The translations under genes were made by a program, and so were the position numbers. From Pyxidicoccus caerfyrddinensis (GTDB taxonomy: Bacteria > Myxococcota > Myxococcia > Myxococcales > Myxococcaceae): 64,000 nucleotides of DNA. Numbering within the stretch: the first letter of the stretch is position 1; every line of letters begins with the position of its first letter. The DNA is taken from contig NZ_JAAIYA010000031.1 in NCBI RefSeq assembly GCF_010894405.1, positions 52,666 to 116,665 of the forward strand. Reading direction: 5' to 3'. This document shows, one piece after another, positions 9,028 to 18,707 of the stretch. The notes under the pieces are model-generated. The model saw only the letters and a list, made by a program, of their open reading frames with translations, was not told where the DNA came from and did not search any database.

Positions 9028-9714
9028 CTAGTCGGTGAGGTTGCGGCTGCGCGGGTGGCGGATGTCCTTGCCGCGCACCATGTAGACCACCATCTCCGCC
9101 ACGTTCATCGCGTGGTCGCCGATGCGCTCCAGGTGCTTGGCGATGAACATCAACGCGGTGGCCCGGCGGATGTTCTTCGAGTCCTCCATCATGTACGCGA
9201 GGAGCTCGTTGAAGATTTTCAGGAAGAGGGCGTCGAGCAGGTCATCGCCCTGGAGCACCTCCTCCGCCTTCGTCACGTCGCCGGAGACGAAGGCGTCCAG
9301 GGCCCGCTTCACCTGCTGCTGGGCCAGCTCCGCCAGCCGAGGCGTGTCCACGTAGGGCGCGAGCGGGGGGACCTGGTTCAGGTCCATGGAGCGCTCGGCG
9401 ATGTTGACGGCCAGGTCGCCGATGCGCTCGAGGTCCGTGACAATCTTCAGCGCGGTGGTGATGAGGCGCAAGTCACTGGCGGCCGGCTGGCGCAGGGCGA
9501 GGATGCGACGGCACAGCTCGTCGATCTCCACCTCCAGGCGGTTGACGTCCTTGTCCGCCGCGACGACCTTCTCCGCGAGCGCGCTGTCGCGCTCGGTGAG
9601 GGCCTTCATGCTCTGCGCGATGAGGTTCTCCACTTTGGCCCCCATCGCGAGGAGCTTCTCCCGCAGGTCCCTCAGGTCCTGCTCGAAGGCCTTGTCCGTA
9701 TGGGTCGCCGCCAT
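9028..9714 (-). CDS. phoU: Phosphate transport system regulator PhoU
   Basis: The 228-residue all-helical protein has two PhoU repeats, each with the metal-cluster motif: DLERIGDLAVNIAE in the first half and HLERIGDHAMNVAEMVVYM in the second. The start at 9714 gives MAATHTDKAFE, the normal PhoU N-terminus. PhoU couples Pst transport state to the Pho kinase and prevents phosphate overload. It is the last gene of the minus-strand pst cluster, 29 bp after pstB. Confidence 0.96.
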   Translation of the reverse strand: MAATHTDKAFEQDLRDLREKLLAMGAKVENLIAQSMKALTERDSALAEKVVAADKDVNRLEVEIDELCRRILALRQPAASDLRLITTALKIVTDLERIGDLAVNIAERSMDLNQVPPLAPYVDTPRLAELAQQQVKRALDAFVSGDVTKAEEVLQGDDLLDALFLKIFNELLAYMMEDSKNIRRATALMFIAKHLERIGDHAMNVAEMVVYMVRGKDIRHPRSRNLTD

Positions 9715-9743
9715 CTCCCGTGTCCCTTCTTCCGCTCGTCCAC

Positions 9744-10520
9744 TCACCCGAACTTGCCGGTGACGTAGTCCTCGGTGCGCTTCTCGCGAGGGTTGGTGAA
9801 GATCTGCTCCGTGGCCCCGCATTCCACCAGCTCGCCCATGTAGAAGAAAGCCGTCCGGTCCGATACGCGCGCGGCTTGCTGCATGTTGTGGGTGACGATG
9901 GCGATGGTGTACTGCGCCTTCAGCTCGTGGATGAGCTCTTCGATTTTCGCGGTGGCGATGGGGTCCAGCGCGCTGGCGGGCTCGTCCATCAGCAGCACCT
10001 CGGGCTCCACGGCCATGGCGCGGGCGATGCACAGGCGCTGCTGCTGGCCGCCGGACAGGCCGAGGGCGCTCTCGTTGAGGCGGTCCTTCACCTCGTCCCA
10101 GAGGGCCCCGCCGCGCAGGGACTTCTCCACCCGGGCCGCCAGCTCTGCCTTGTCCTTCATGCCCCCCACGCGCAGGCCGTAGGCGACGTTCTCGAAGATG
10201 CTCTTGGGGAAGGGGTTGGACTTCTGGAACACCATGCCCACGCGGCGGCGCAGGTCCACCACGTCCACGCTGCGGTCGTTGATGTCCGTGTCGTCCAGGA
10301 GGATGTGGCCGGTATGGTTGGTGCCCGGAATCAAGTCATTCATCCGGTTGAGCGAGCGCAGGAAGGTGGACTTGCCGCAGCCGGAGGGGCCGATGAGCGC
10401 CGTCACCCGATGCTCGAGGATGGCCAGGGAGACCTTGTTGATGGCCGTCTTGGTTCCGTAGCGGAGCGTCAGCTCCCGCGACTCCATCTTCGCGCGCGGG
10501 GTATGGGGCTGGAGGGACAT
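9744..10520 (-). CDS. pstB: Phosphate ABC transporter ATP-binding protein PstB
   Basis: The 258-residue ATPase has Walker A GPSGCGKS (44-51), the PstB-typical NRMNDL segment, Q-loop VFQKSNPFP, signature LSGGQQQRL, Walker B LLMDEPASALDP and H-loop VTHNM. It energises phosphate import with PstA and PstC at the inner membrane. The start at 10520 follows GGAGGG-like bases and lies 17 bp after the pstA stop. Confidence 0.97.
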   Translation of the reverse strand: MSLQPHTPRAKMESRELTLRYGTKTAINKVSLAILEHRVTALIGPSGCGKSTFLRSLNRMNDLIPGTNHTGHILLDDTDINDRSVDVVDLRRRVGMVFQKSNPFPKSIFENVAYGLRVGGMKDKAELAARVEKSLRGGALWDEVKDRLNESALGLSGGQQQRLCIARAMAVEPEVLLMDEPASALDPIATAKIEELIHELKAQYTIAIVTHNMQQAARVSDRTAFFYMGELVECGATEQIFTNPREKRTEDYVTGKFG

Positions 10521-10537
10521 GGAAGGCGTACCGTCTC

Positions 10538-11449
10538 TCAGTGGGCGCCGGCGGCCTTGCGGCGCGTGCGCGTCCGGATGATGACCGCGACGAGGTTGAG
10601 GGCGAAGGTGAGCAGGAGCAGCACCAGCACCGTCGCGTACAGCAGCGGGCGGGTGGCCTCCACGTCCGGTGACTGCGTGGCCAGCACGTACGTGTGGTAG
10701 CCCAGGTGCATGAACTGTGAGTTGAGGTGGCTGGGCAAATCCGGGAGGAAGTAGGCCGCGCCCGTGAAGAGGATGGGCGCCACCTCGCCCGCGCCGCGGG
10801 AGATGGCCAGCACCGCGCCGGTGAGGATGCCCGGCAGCGCGCCCGGCAGCACCACCCGCACCAGCGTCTGGGACTGGGTGGCCCCCAGCGCGAGGCTCGC
10901 GGTGCGGTGGTCCAGGGGCACCGCGCGCAGGGCCTCCTCGGTGGAGACGATGACCACCGGCAGCGTCAGCACTGCCAGGGTGAGCGATGCCCAGAGGATG
11001 CCGGGCTGTGCCCAGTGCATCTCCTCGTAGCCCAGCACGCGGTCCATGCCGCGGCCGACGAAGAGGATGAAGAAGCCCAGGCCGAAGAGGCCGAAGACGA
11101 TGGAGGGCACGCCTGCCAGGTTCACGACGGCTACGCGCACCCAGGCCGCGAGGCGCGAGCCCGGCGAGGCGTACTCGTGGAGGTAGACGGCCGTGAGCAC
11201 GCCCACCGGCATCACCGCCAGCGTCATCAGCAGGGTGAGCGCCGCGGTGCCGACGATGGCGGGGAAGATGCCGCCGCCCATCATGCCGTCGCTCGGCGGC
11301 TGGGAGAGGAACGTCCAGGTGACGTGGCTGGCGCCGTTGGCAATCACATCCAGGAGGATGAGCGCCAGCATGCCCACCATGAGGAAGGCGGCCAGTCCGG
11401 TGAGCGTCGTGAGGAACAACCCCACCGCGCGGCGTGTGGTGTACGTCAC
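10538..11449 (-). CDS. pstA: Phosphate ABC transporter permease PstA
   Basis: The 303-residue inner-membrane permease has about six membrane helices and the EAA-type loop (EALRAVPLDHRTASLALGAT). The start ATG overlaps the pstC stop by 4 bp, so translation of the two permease subunits is coupled. Confidence 0.95.
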   Translation of the reverse strand: MTYTTRRAVGLFLTTLTGLAAFLMVGMLALILLDVIANGASHVTWTFLSQPPSDGMMGGGIFPAIVGTAALTLLMTLAVMPVGVLTAVYLHEYASPGSRLAAWVRVAVVNLAGVPSIVFGLFGLGFFILFVGRGMDRVLGYEEMHWAQPGILWASLTLAVLTLPVVIVSTEEALRAVPLDHRTASLALGATQSQTLVRVVLPGALPGILTGAVLAISRGAGEVAPILFTGAAYFLPDLPSHLNSQFMHLGYHTYVLATQSPDVEATRPLLYATVLVLLLLTFALNLVAVIIRTRTRRKAAGAH

Positions 11450-12456
11450 GAGGCACTCCCCGTCAGGCGCTTGATGACCTTCTTCGTCCAGGCGGACGCC
11501 AGCATGTTGAGGACGAAGGTGAAGAGGAAGAGCTGCACGCCGATGAAGAAGAGGATGGAGTAGTGGGGGCTGCCCACCACCACCTCGCCCATCTCCGCGG
11601 CGATGGTGGCCGACAGCGAGCGCACCGAGTCGCCCAGGCTGGCGGAGACGATGGCTGCGTTACCGGAGGCCATGAGGATGATCATCGTCTCGCCGATGGC
11701 GCGCCCGAAGCCCAGCACGCACGCGGCCAGGATTCCGGGGGCCGCCGCGGGGAGCACCACCTTCCACGCCGTCTCCCACGGGGTGGCGCCCAGCGCCAGG
11801 GACGCCTCGCGGTAGCTGCGCGGCACCGCGGTGAGCGAGTCCTCGGCCACGGTGAAGATGACGGGGACGATGGCCAGCGCCAGGCCGATGCCGGCCACCA
11901 GCGCGTTGAGCCGGGTGTGCAGGCCGAAGGTGTCCTGCAGCACCGTGGCCATCACCATCAGCGCGAAGAAGCCCAGCACCACGGAGGGAATTCCCGCCAG
12001 CAATTCGATGACGGGCTTGAGCAGCTCGCGCAGGCGGCGGGGGGCGAACTCGGCGGCGTAGAGGGCGCCGAAGACGCCCACGGGCACGGCCACCAGCATG
12101 GAGACGACCGTGGTCTTCAGCGTCCCGATGAACAGCGGAATCATGCTGACCTTGGGGACATTGGAGACCGGCTGCCAGACGAAGGCCGGCGGCTTCCCCT
12201 GCCGCACCACCTGCGGCAGGAACATCTTGGAGAGGCTGGCCTCGTGGCGGGCCTCGGGCTCCAGGAAGAGCGCGAGCGCCTCCTTGGCCACGAAGACGAT
12301 GATGAGCACGAGGGCGGCGATGCCGGTGAAGGCCACCAGCGTGACGATGCCCGCGATGACCTTCTCCCGGAGCTGCCGGCGCCGCGCGGCCGCGGACAGC
12401 CGCGGCACTGCCAAGGTTTCCGTGAGGCCCTGCTCCATGACCACCTGTCTATCCAT
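11446..12456 (-). CDS. pstC: Phosphate ABC transporter permease PstC
   Basis: The protein is about 336 residues with six predicted membrane helices and the EAA loop (DSLTAVPRSYREASLALGAT), and pairs with PstA to form the channel. The start is uncertain. TTG at 12480 gives 344 residues but no ribosome site, ATG at 12456 follows GAGG, and ATG at 12438 follows CAGGTGG. I chose 12456. It lies just downstream of pstS. Confidence 0.92.
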   Translation of the reverse strand: MDRQVVMEQGLTETLAVPRLSAAARRRQLREKVIAGIVTLVAFTGIAALVLIIVFVAKEALALFLEPEARHEASLSKMFLPQVVRQGKPPAFVWQPVSNVPKVSMIPLFIGTLKTTVVSMLVAVPVGVFGALYAAEFAPRRLRELLKPVIELLAGIPSVVLGFFALMVMATVLQDTFGLHTRLNALVAGIGLALAIVPVIFTVAEDSLTAVPRSYREASLALGATPWETAWKVVLPAAAPGILAACVLGFGRAIGETMIILMASGNAAIVSASLGDSVRSLSATIAAEMGEVVVGSPHYSILFFIGVQLFLFTFVLNMLASAWTKKVIKRLTGSAS

Positions 12457-12496
12457 GTGCGTCAGGGCCTCGCGTGACAATCGTGTGACGGCGGAC

Positions 12497-13318
12497 CTAC
12501 TTCACGGGGAAGTAGCCGACCTTGGTGACGATGGCCTGCCCCTCGGGCGAGAGGGCGAAGTCGATGAAGGCCTTGACCTCACCGGAGGGCTTGTTGCGCA
12601 GGTAGAAGTAGAGGTCGCGCGACAGCGGGTACTTGCCGTTCTTGATGTTCTCCGCGGTCGGGGCGATCTCCTCGTTGCCCTTCTTGACCTTCAGCTCCTT
12701 GATGCCCTTGGCGTACGCGGCGCCGCCGTAGCCGATGCCGTTCTTCTCCTTGGCGACGGCGTTCACCACCGCGGCGGTGCCGGGCAGCGTCTGGGCGGTG
12801 GAGGTGTAGTCCTCGCCGTTGAGGACGTTGTCCTTCACGAACACATAGGTCCCGGAGGAGTTCTCACGGGAGTAGACGACGATGGGCGCGTCCGGGCCGC
12901 CCACGTCCTTCCAGTTGGTGATGTCTCCCAGGTAGATGTCGCGCAGCTGCTCCATGGTGAGTGAGTTCACCGGGTTGGAGCCGTTGACGTAGAAGGTGAC
13001 GCCGTCCTTGGCCACCGCGATTTCCACGCCAGTGGTGTTGTAGCGGGTGCGCAGCTTCTCACCCTCGGCGTCCTTCATCTCGCGGCTGGACATGGCGATG
13101 TCCGTGGTGCCGTTCTGCAGGGCCGCCAGGCCCGTGCCGGAGCCGCCGCCCGTCACCTGCACCTTGGTGGCGGGGGTCTTCTTCATGTAGTCCTCGGCCC
13201 AGCGCTGGCCGAGGATGACCATGGTGTCCGAGCCCTTGACGGTGATGTTGCCCGCCTGCGCGGCCATGGGCAGTGCCAGCAGGAACACCGCGACGAGTGA
13301 CTTGAGAAAGGTCTTCAT
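12497..13318 (-). CDS. pstS: Phosphate-binding protein PstS
   Basis: The 273-residue periplasmic protein has a Sec signal peptide (MKTFLKSLVAVFLLALP...AQA, cleavage near residue 22). The mature part starts with ITVKGSDTM and contains the phosphate-site loops GGGSGTG and SRENSSGTY. GGAGAG precedes the ATG. It captures phosphate and delivers it to PstCA. Confidence 0.95.
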   Translation of the reverse strand: MKTFLKSLVAVFLLALPMAAQAGNITVKGSDTMVILGQRWAEDYMKKTPATKVQVTGGGSGTGLAALQNGTTDIAMSSREMKDAEGEKLRTRYNTTGVEIAVAKDGVTFYVNGSNPVNSLTMEQLRDIYLGDITNWKDVGGPDAPIVVYSRENSSGTYVFVKDNVLNGEDYTSTAQTLPGTAAVVNAVAKEKNGIGYGGAAYAKGIKELKVKKGNEEIAPTAENIKNGKYPLSRDLYFYLRNKPSGEVKAFIDFALSPEGQAIVTKVGYFPVK

Positions 13319-13354
13319 TGGGGTCTCTCCGGGTTGCGGTTGGTGAGAGCGGGC

Positions 13355-14602
13355 CTAGTAGCGGGCCTGGAGCTGGAGGGTGAGCAGGTTGTCGTGCGGG
13401 TCCTCGGCCGTGCCCGGCGCGGCCGTCATCGGCAGCTCGTAGGCGAGGGTGGCCTTGAGGTTCTCCGAGAAGTAGTGGAGCAGGGCGACGTCGAGCGTGC
13501 CGATCGAGTTGTTGGGGCCGGGCTTGCCCTCCGGGGTGGCGAGGTTGGCGCGGCCACTCTCGGGGTCGAAGTAGTCGTAGCGGACGGCGACGGCGTCCGA
13601 CAGGCCCACGTTCTGCACCAGCAGTCCGTACCAGCCGCTGGCCGGCACGCCGAGCTGCTCCACCTTCGTGCTGCCGGAGCTCTTCGAGTACGTCGTGCCG
13701 TTGATGTACTCGCCCTTGATGGCGGTGGCGCCGAAGGGCAGCACGTCCAGGTACATCTGCGCGTCCAGCGCGACGCGGTTGCGGTCATACGCGACGCGGT
13801 AGGTATCCGTGGGCTTGCGGCCCAGGGAGTGGCCGTACCAGCCGGAGATGCCGCCGGACAGCCACTTCAGGTCGAAGCCGGCGCGACCGATGATGTCCTT
13901 CTCCTTGTCGTTGTCGAGGCCGACGGAGTTCTGGTTGAAGAGGCCGTTGCCGTCGAAGACGCCGACGTTGACGTTGAGCATGTTCTTGTAGAACTTGCCG
14001 AAGAGCTTCGCGCCGCGGTCGCGCTCGTCGGGGAGGAAGGCGCGCACCACGCGGCTGCGCTCGGGCACCTCGCGGTCGCTGGAGGACTGCACGGCTTCGT
14101 AGCCGAAGGGCCACTTCATCTGGCCCAGGGTGAAGCCCATGGCCTGCTTCGTGCCGGGGAAGTAGAGCGTGGCCTCGGCATCGCGGAGCGTCACGCCGGC
14201 TTCGGACCCGGCGTCAAGCTGCAGCATGACCTGCGCCCAGTCCGTGGTGTACGTGGTCTTGAGCCGGCCCCGGCGCACGGTGAAGCGGCTGAAGCCGCCC
14301 GCGCCGGTGTCGTCCAGGGGCTCCTGGTACTGGTAGCGGCCCTGGACGTAGCCGGAGATCTTCAGCTTCTTGAGCGCGGACAGGTCGTTCTTCGTCTCGA
14401 CGTTCTGCTCCTCCAGGGAGGAGACCTTGCCCTCCGTGGTGGTCATCCGCTCGTCGATGGGCGGCTCCGCGGGGGCCTCGGTGGCCGCGGGCGTCTCGGT
14501 GGCGGGGGGCGTCGCGTCAGCAGTGCCGGGCTGTGGCTCCGTCGTCTGGGCCAGTGCCGCGCTGGAGGTCACGGTGAGCAATGCAACGAGAAGATTGCGC
14601 AT
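13355..14602 (-). CDS. Phosphate-selective porin (OprO/OprP family)
   Basis: The 415-residue outer-membrane protein has a signal peptide ending near ALAQ and a Pro/Ala/Thr-rich linker. A short coiled coil follows (SSLEEQNVETKNDLSALKKL), then a beta-barrel starting ISGYVQGRYQYQ and ending in the aromatic LQLQARY. The arrangement matches the OprO/P porin family, where an N-terminal coil precedes the barrel. It sits directly upstream of pstS, so it is probably the outer-membrane entry for phosphate or polyphosphate in the same operon. Confidence 0.88.
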   Translation of the reverse strand: MRNLLVALLTVTSSAALAQTTEPQPGTADATPPATETPAATEAPAEPPIDERMTTTEGKVSSLEEQNVETKNDLSALKKLKISGYVQGRYQYQEPLDDTGAGGFSRFTVRRGRLKTTYTTDWAQVMLQLDAGSEAGVTLRDAEATLYFPGTKQAMGFTLGQMKWPFGYEAVQSSSDREVPERSRVVRAFLPDERDRGAKLFGKFYKNMLNVNVGVFDGNGLFNQNSVGLDNDKEKDIIGRAGFDLKWLSGGISGWYGHSLGRKPTDTYRVAYDRNRVALDAQMYLDVLPFGATAIKGEYINGTTYSKSSGSTKVEQLGVPASGWYGLLVQNVGLSDAVAVRYDYFDPESGRANLATPEGKPGPNNSIGTLDVALLHYFSENLKATLAYELPMTAAPGTAEDPHDNLLTLQLQARY

Positions 14603-14675
14603 GATGTTGGGGGGCTCCGGTGTGTTACGGCGCGTGGCGATCTATGGGGGCCGTGTGGCCTTTTCGCGTCCCGCC

Positions 14676-14713
14676 TGTCACAAATGGGTGAACGTGCATC
14701 ACGAACGTGTGAC
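14676..14713 (-). promoter_or_regulatory. Possible operator between the PhoB-like regulator and porin genes
   Basis: This 38-bp stretch in the 116-bp gap contains TGTCAC and GTGAC arms facing each other (14676-14681 and 14709-14713) and two GAACGTG copies (14690-14696, 14703-14709). It resembles Pho-box material, but the spacing is not the regular 11 bp, so assignment to a PhoB-type protein is a guess. Confidence 0.25.
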
Positions 14714-14718
14714 GGGCG

Positions 14719-15408
14719 TCAGGAAGCAGCTGGGTCGATGATGCGGTAGCCAACACCCCGCACCGTCTCCAGCAGCGCGCGCGCCGGGCCGAGCTTGTCG
14801 CGCAGGCGCATGACGTGCGTGTCGATGGTGCGGGTCTCCAGGGAGGAGGACAGGCCCCAGACCTCCTCGAGGAGCTGGTCTCGCGTCTGGACGCGGCCCG
14901 GCCGCGTCATCAGGTATTCCAGGAGGCGGAACTCGAGCGCGGTGAGCTGCACCTCGCGGCCCTCCACGTAGAAGCGGTGGGCGCCCACGTCCAGCTTGAG
15001 GGCGCCGATGAGCCGGGGCGCGACGCCGTCCGTGGGCGGGCCGCCGCGGCGGAGGATGGCCTTGAGGCGCAGCACCAGCTCGCGCACGCTGAAGGGTTTG
15101 ACGACGTAGTCATCCGCGCCCGCCTCGAAGCCGCGGATGCGGTCCGCCTCCTCGCCCTTGGCGGTGAGCATGACGATGAGGACGTCGCGCGTCAGGGTGG
15201 AGGCCCGAAGCTGCCGGCAGACGTCCATGCCGGACATGTCCGGCAGCATCAGGTCCAGCAACACGAGGTCTGGTTTCTGCTCACGGGCGGCGGCCTGGGC
15301 GACCTCTCCGGTGTGGGCCACGCGCGTGGTGAAGCCGGCGCCGCGCAGGTTGAAGTCGATCAGCTCCGCGAGGTCTTGCTCGTCGTCGACGATGAGGACA
15401 TGGGACAT
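14719..15408 (-). CDS. Orphan PhoB/OmpR-type response regulator of the pst locus
   Basis: The 229-residue protein has a receiver domain (acidic D8-D9, phospho-acceptor D52 in LLDLMLP, Lys in VVKPFS) and a C-terminal winged helix (QLTALEFRLLEYL...TIDTHVMRLRDKLG...VRGVGYR). ATG 15408 is the natural receiver start MSHVLIVDDE. It heads the porin-pst-phoU cluster. The divergent kinase at 15534 already has its own partner at 17174, so this regulator lacks an obvious kinase. In M. xanthus an orphan Pho regulator (PhoP4) controls pst expression and contacts another locus's kinase. This gene could be its counterpart. Confidence 0.9.
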   Translation of the reverse strand: MSHVLIVDDEQDLAELIDFNLRGAGFTTRVAHTGEVAQAAAREQKPDLVLLDLMLPDMSGMDVCRQLRASTLTRDVLIVMLTAKGEEADRIRGFEAGADDYVVKPFSVRELVLRLKAILRRGGPPTDGVAPRLIGALKLDVGAHRFYVEGREVQLTALEFRLLEYLMTRPGRVQTRDQLLEEVWGLSSSLETRTIDTHVMRLRDKLGPARALLETVRGVGYRIIDPAAS

Positions 15409-15533
15409 GACGCACGCAATGTGCGCGTCCCGGTTTGCCGCCGGGTGACGCGTCTGCAACAACTGCGTGAGGTCCCGGCGAAGACAGATGGGATGAAGCC
15501 TCCAGCTCCGGTGTAGATCTCCCTCACGCACCC

Positions 15534-17173
15534 ATGGACCCCCAGCTCCCGTCCCCGCCACCGGTACCTTCGCTCACCCCCACGCCCGGCGAGCTGGCGC
15601 ACGCGCAGCGGCGGGGCGGCCGCTCCGCGCTGGTCGGCCTGGGCCTCGTGGGGCTCGTCGCGCTGACGAGCCCCGTCATCGGCTACGTCGAGGACGTGCG
15701 CCGCGCGCGCGAGGAGCTGCTCACCCGCCTGTCGAGCACGGCCCGGGTGCAGGCGGACGCGCTGAGCGTCCACCTGGGGGTGCTGGAGGCGGAGCTGGCC
15801 CGTGTCTCGGGGCACCCCGCGCTCCTCCCGGAGGACGGCACCTCACCGGCGGAAGAGGCGCTGCTCGACAGTGCCTTCTACCACTCGTCGCTCTTCTCGG
15901 AGGGCGTGGCCCTGCTCGGGCCCGACGGCAATCGGCTGTGGAGCGACCCTCCCGGCATGTCGCTGGGGGACTCGCCGGTGACGCAGCGGCCCTGGTTCCG
16001 GCGGATGGTGGAGCGGCACGCGCCGGAGATTGATTTGCTCGAGCGCGAGGGCGGTCCGCTCGTCGTGGCCGTCCCCATGATGGGCAAGGGCCGGGTGCGC
16101 GGGGTGCTCGTCGGCGAGGTGCGGGCCGGGGCGCTGCCCACGCGGACGACCGCGGGGACGACACAGCTGCTGATGGACGAGCGCGGGCGGTTCCTGTTGC
16201 CGTCGCCCCGAGGCTCGAACCCGCCGGAGGCGTCCGAGCGGCTGCGGGCGCTCGCGGAGGTGCCCGGGCCGCTGAACCTCTCTGGCAACCCGCTGGTGGG
16301 CGCGGCGGCGTGGGTGGGCCGGAGCGGCCTGTTGCTGGTGGTGCTGGAGGAGGAGACCGCCACGGCGGACCTGCGCGCGCGGCTGCTGCGGCAGCTGGCC
16401 CTGCACGTCGCGCTGCTCGTCAGCACGCTGGTGCTGCTCATCCTCCTCTTGCGCCGCTCCTACCGCTCCCTGCTGGTGGCCGAGGAGCGGCTGCGGCGGC
16501 AGGAGACGATGGCGGCCCTGGGCACGGCCGCGGCGCTCATCGCGCACGAGGTGAAGAACGCCCTCAATGGCATCCAGGCCGCGCTCTCCGTGCTGCGGCA
16601 CACCGCCGCGGGCAGCGAGCTGCCCGTCCGGGCGCTGCGCTCGCAGGTGGAGCGCCTGGGGCACCTGGCGCGCTCGCTGCTGTCCTTCGGCTCGCCGCGG
16701 GCCGCGATGCGCCGCAGCTGCGAGCTGCGGCTGCTGGCGGAGGACGCGCTGCAGGCGGTGAGCATGCTGCCCGAGTCCGAAGTGGTGGAGCTGCGCAAGT
16801 CGCTGGAGGAGGGGCTGATGGTGCAGGGGGACGCGGCGCTGCTGGTGAGCGCCATCGACAACCTGGTGCGCAACGCGGTGGAGGCGGGCGCGGTGGCCCG
16901 GGACACGGGGCTGCGGACCGAGCCGTGGGTGTCCGTGAGCCTGACGCGGGAAGGCGACGAGGGCGTGCTGGTGGTGGAGGACAACGCGGGAGGCGTGGAC
17001 CCCGGGCTCGAGCCACGGCTGTGGGAGCCGTTCGCCACGGGCCGTGCGAAGGGAATCGGCCTGGGGTTGCCCATGGCCCGCTCCTCCGTCGAAGCTCATG
17101 GGGGAAGCCTGACCTATCTCCGCCGTCCGCAGGGCAGCCGCTTCACGCTTCGGCTGCCCCTGGAGCGCACGCC

Positions 17174-17177
<4 letters not shown>
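15534..17177 (+). CDS. Membrane sensor histidine kinase, partner of the NtrC-type regulator
   Basis: The 547-residue protein has a first membrane helix at ~33-51, an extracytoplasmic sensor of about 235 residues that looks like a Cache/PAS-like domain, and a second helix at ~289-307. The HisKA motif AHEVKN follows with H338, then an HATPase_c domain (N box NLVRNAVEAG, DNAGGV, GIGLGLPMARS). Its stop overlaps the next gene's ATG by 4 bp, marking it as the cognate kinase. The ligand is unknown. The downstream genes suggest an inorganic anion, bicarbonate or CO2-related signal. Confidence 0.88.
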
Positions 17178-18517
<1,340 letters not shown>

Positions 18518-18537
18518 CGCCCGACGCCGAGCGGGCA

Positions 18538-18583
18538 TTCAAGATTCTTTCAGCCCCCGGACGGCCACTTCAAAAAGCTTTCA
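18538..18583 (+). promoter_or_regulatory. Two direct repeats, candidate enhancer sites for the NtrC-type activator
   Basis: TTCAA-N5-TTTCA occurs at 18538-18552 and again at 18569-18583. The 31-bp spacing is close to three helical turns, so both lie on one DNA face. They sit 55-100 bp upstream of the -24 element, the usual place for enhancer-binding sites, and are AT-rich within GC-rich DNA. Confidence 0.5.
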
Positions 18584-18638
18584 TCCCCCTCCGCACCCCG
18601 CCAACGCCGCTCCCTCTGACGCGAGGGGTCAGCGCGGC

Positions 18639-18652
18639 GGCACGCATGTTGC
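18639..18652 (+). promoter_or_regulatory. Sigma-54 (-24/-12) promoter of the SulP operon
   Basis: GGCAC-GCATG-TTGC matches the sigma-54 consensus (T)GGCAC-N5-TTGC at every base except the preceding T, which is C, and keeps the exact GG-N10-GC spacing. Transcription would start near 18663, leaving a leader of about 45 nt before the sulP ATG. An NtrC-type activator is encoded directly upstream. Confidence 0.7.
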
Positions 18653-18707
18653 GAAGGCCCACGAGCACTGTGTGCGCCAGGTCATGGCGCCTTCTCGTGG
18701 AGGTGTG

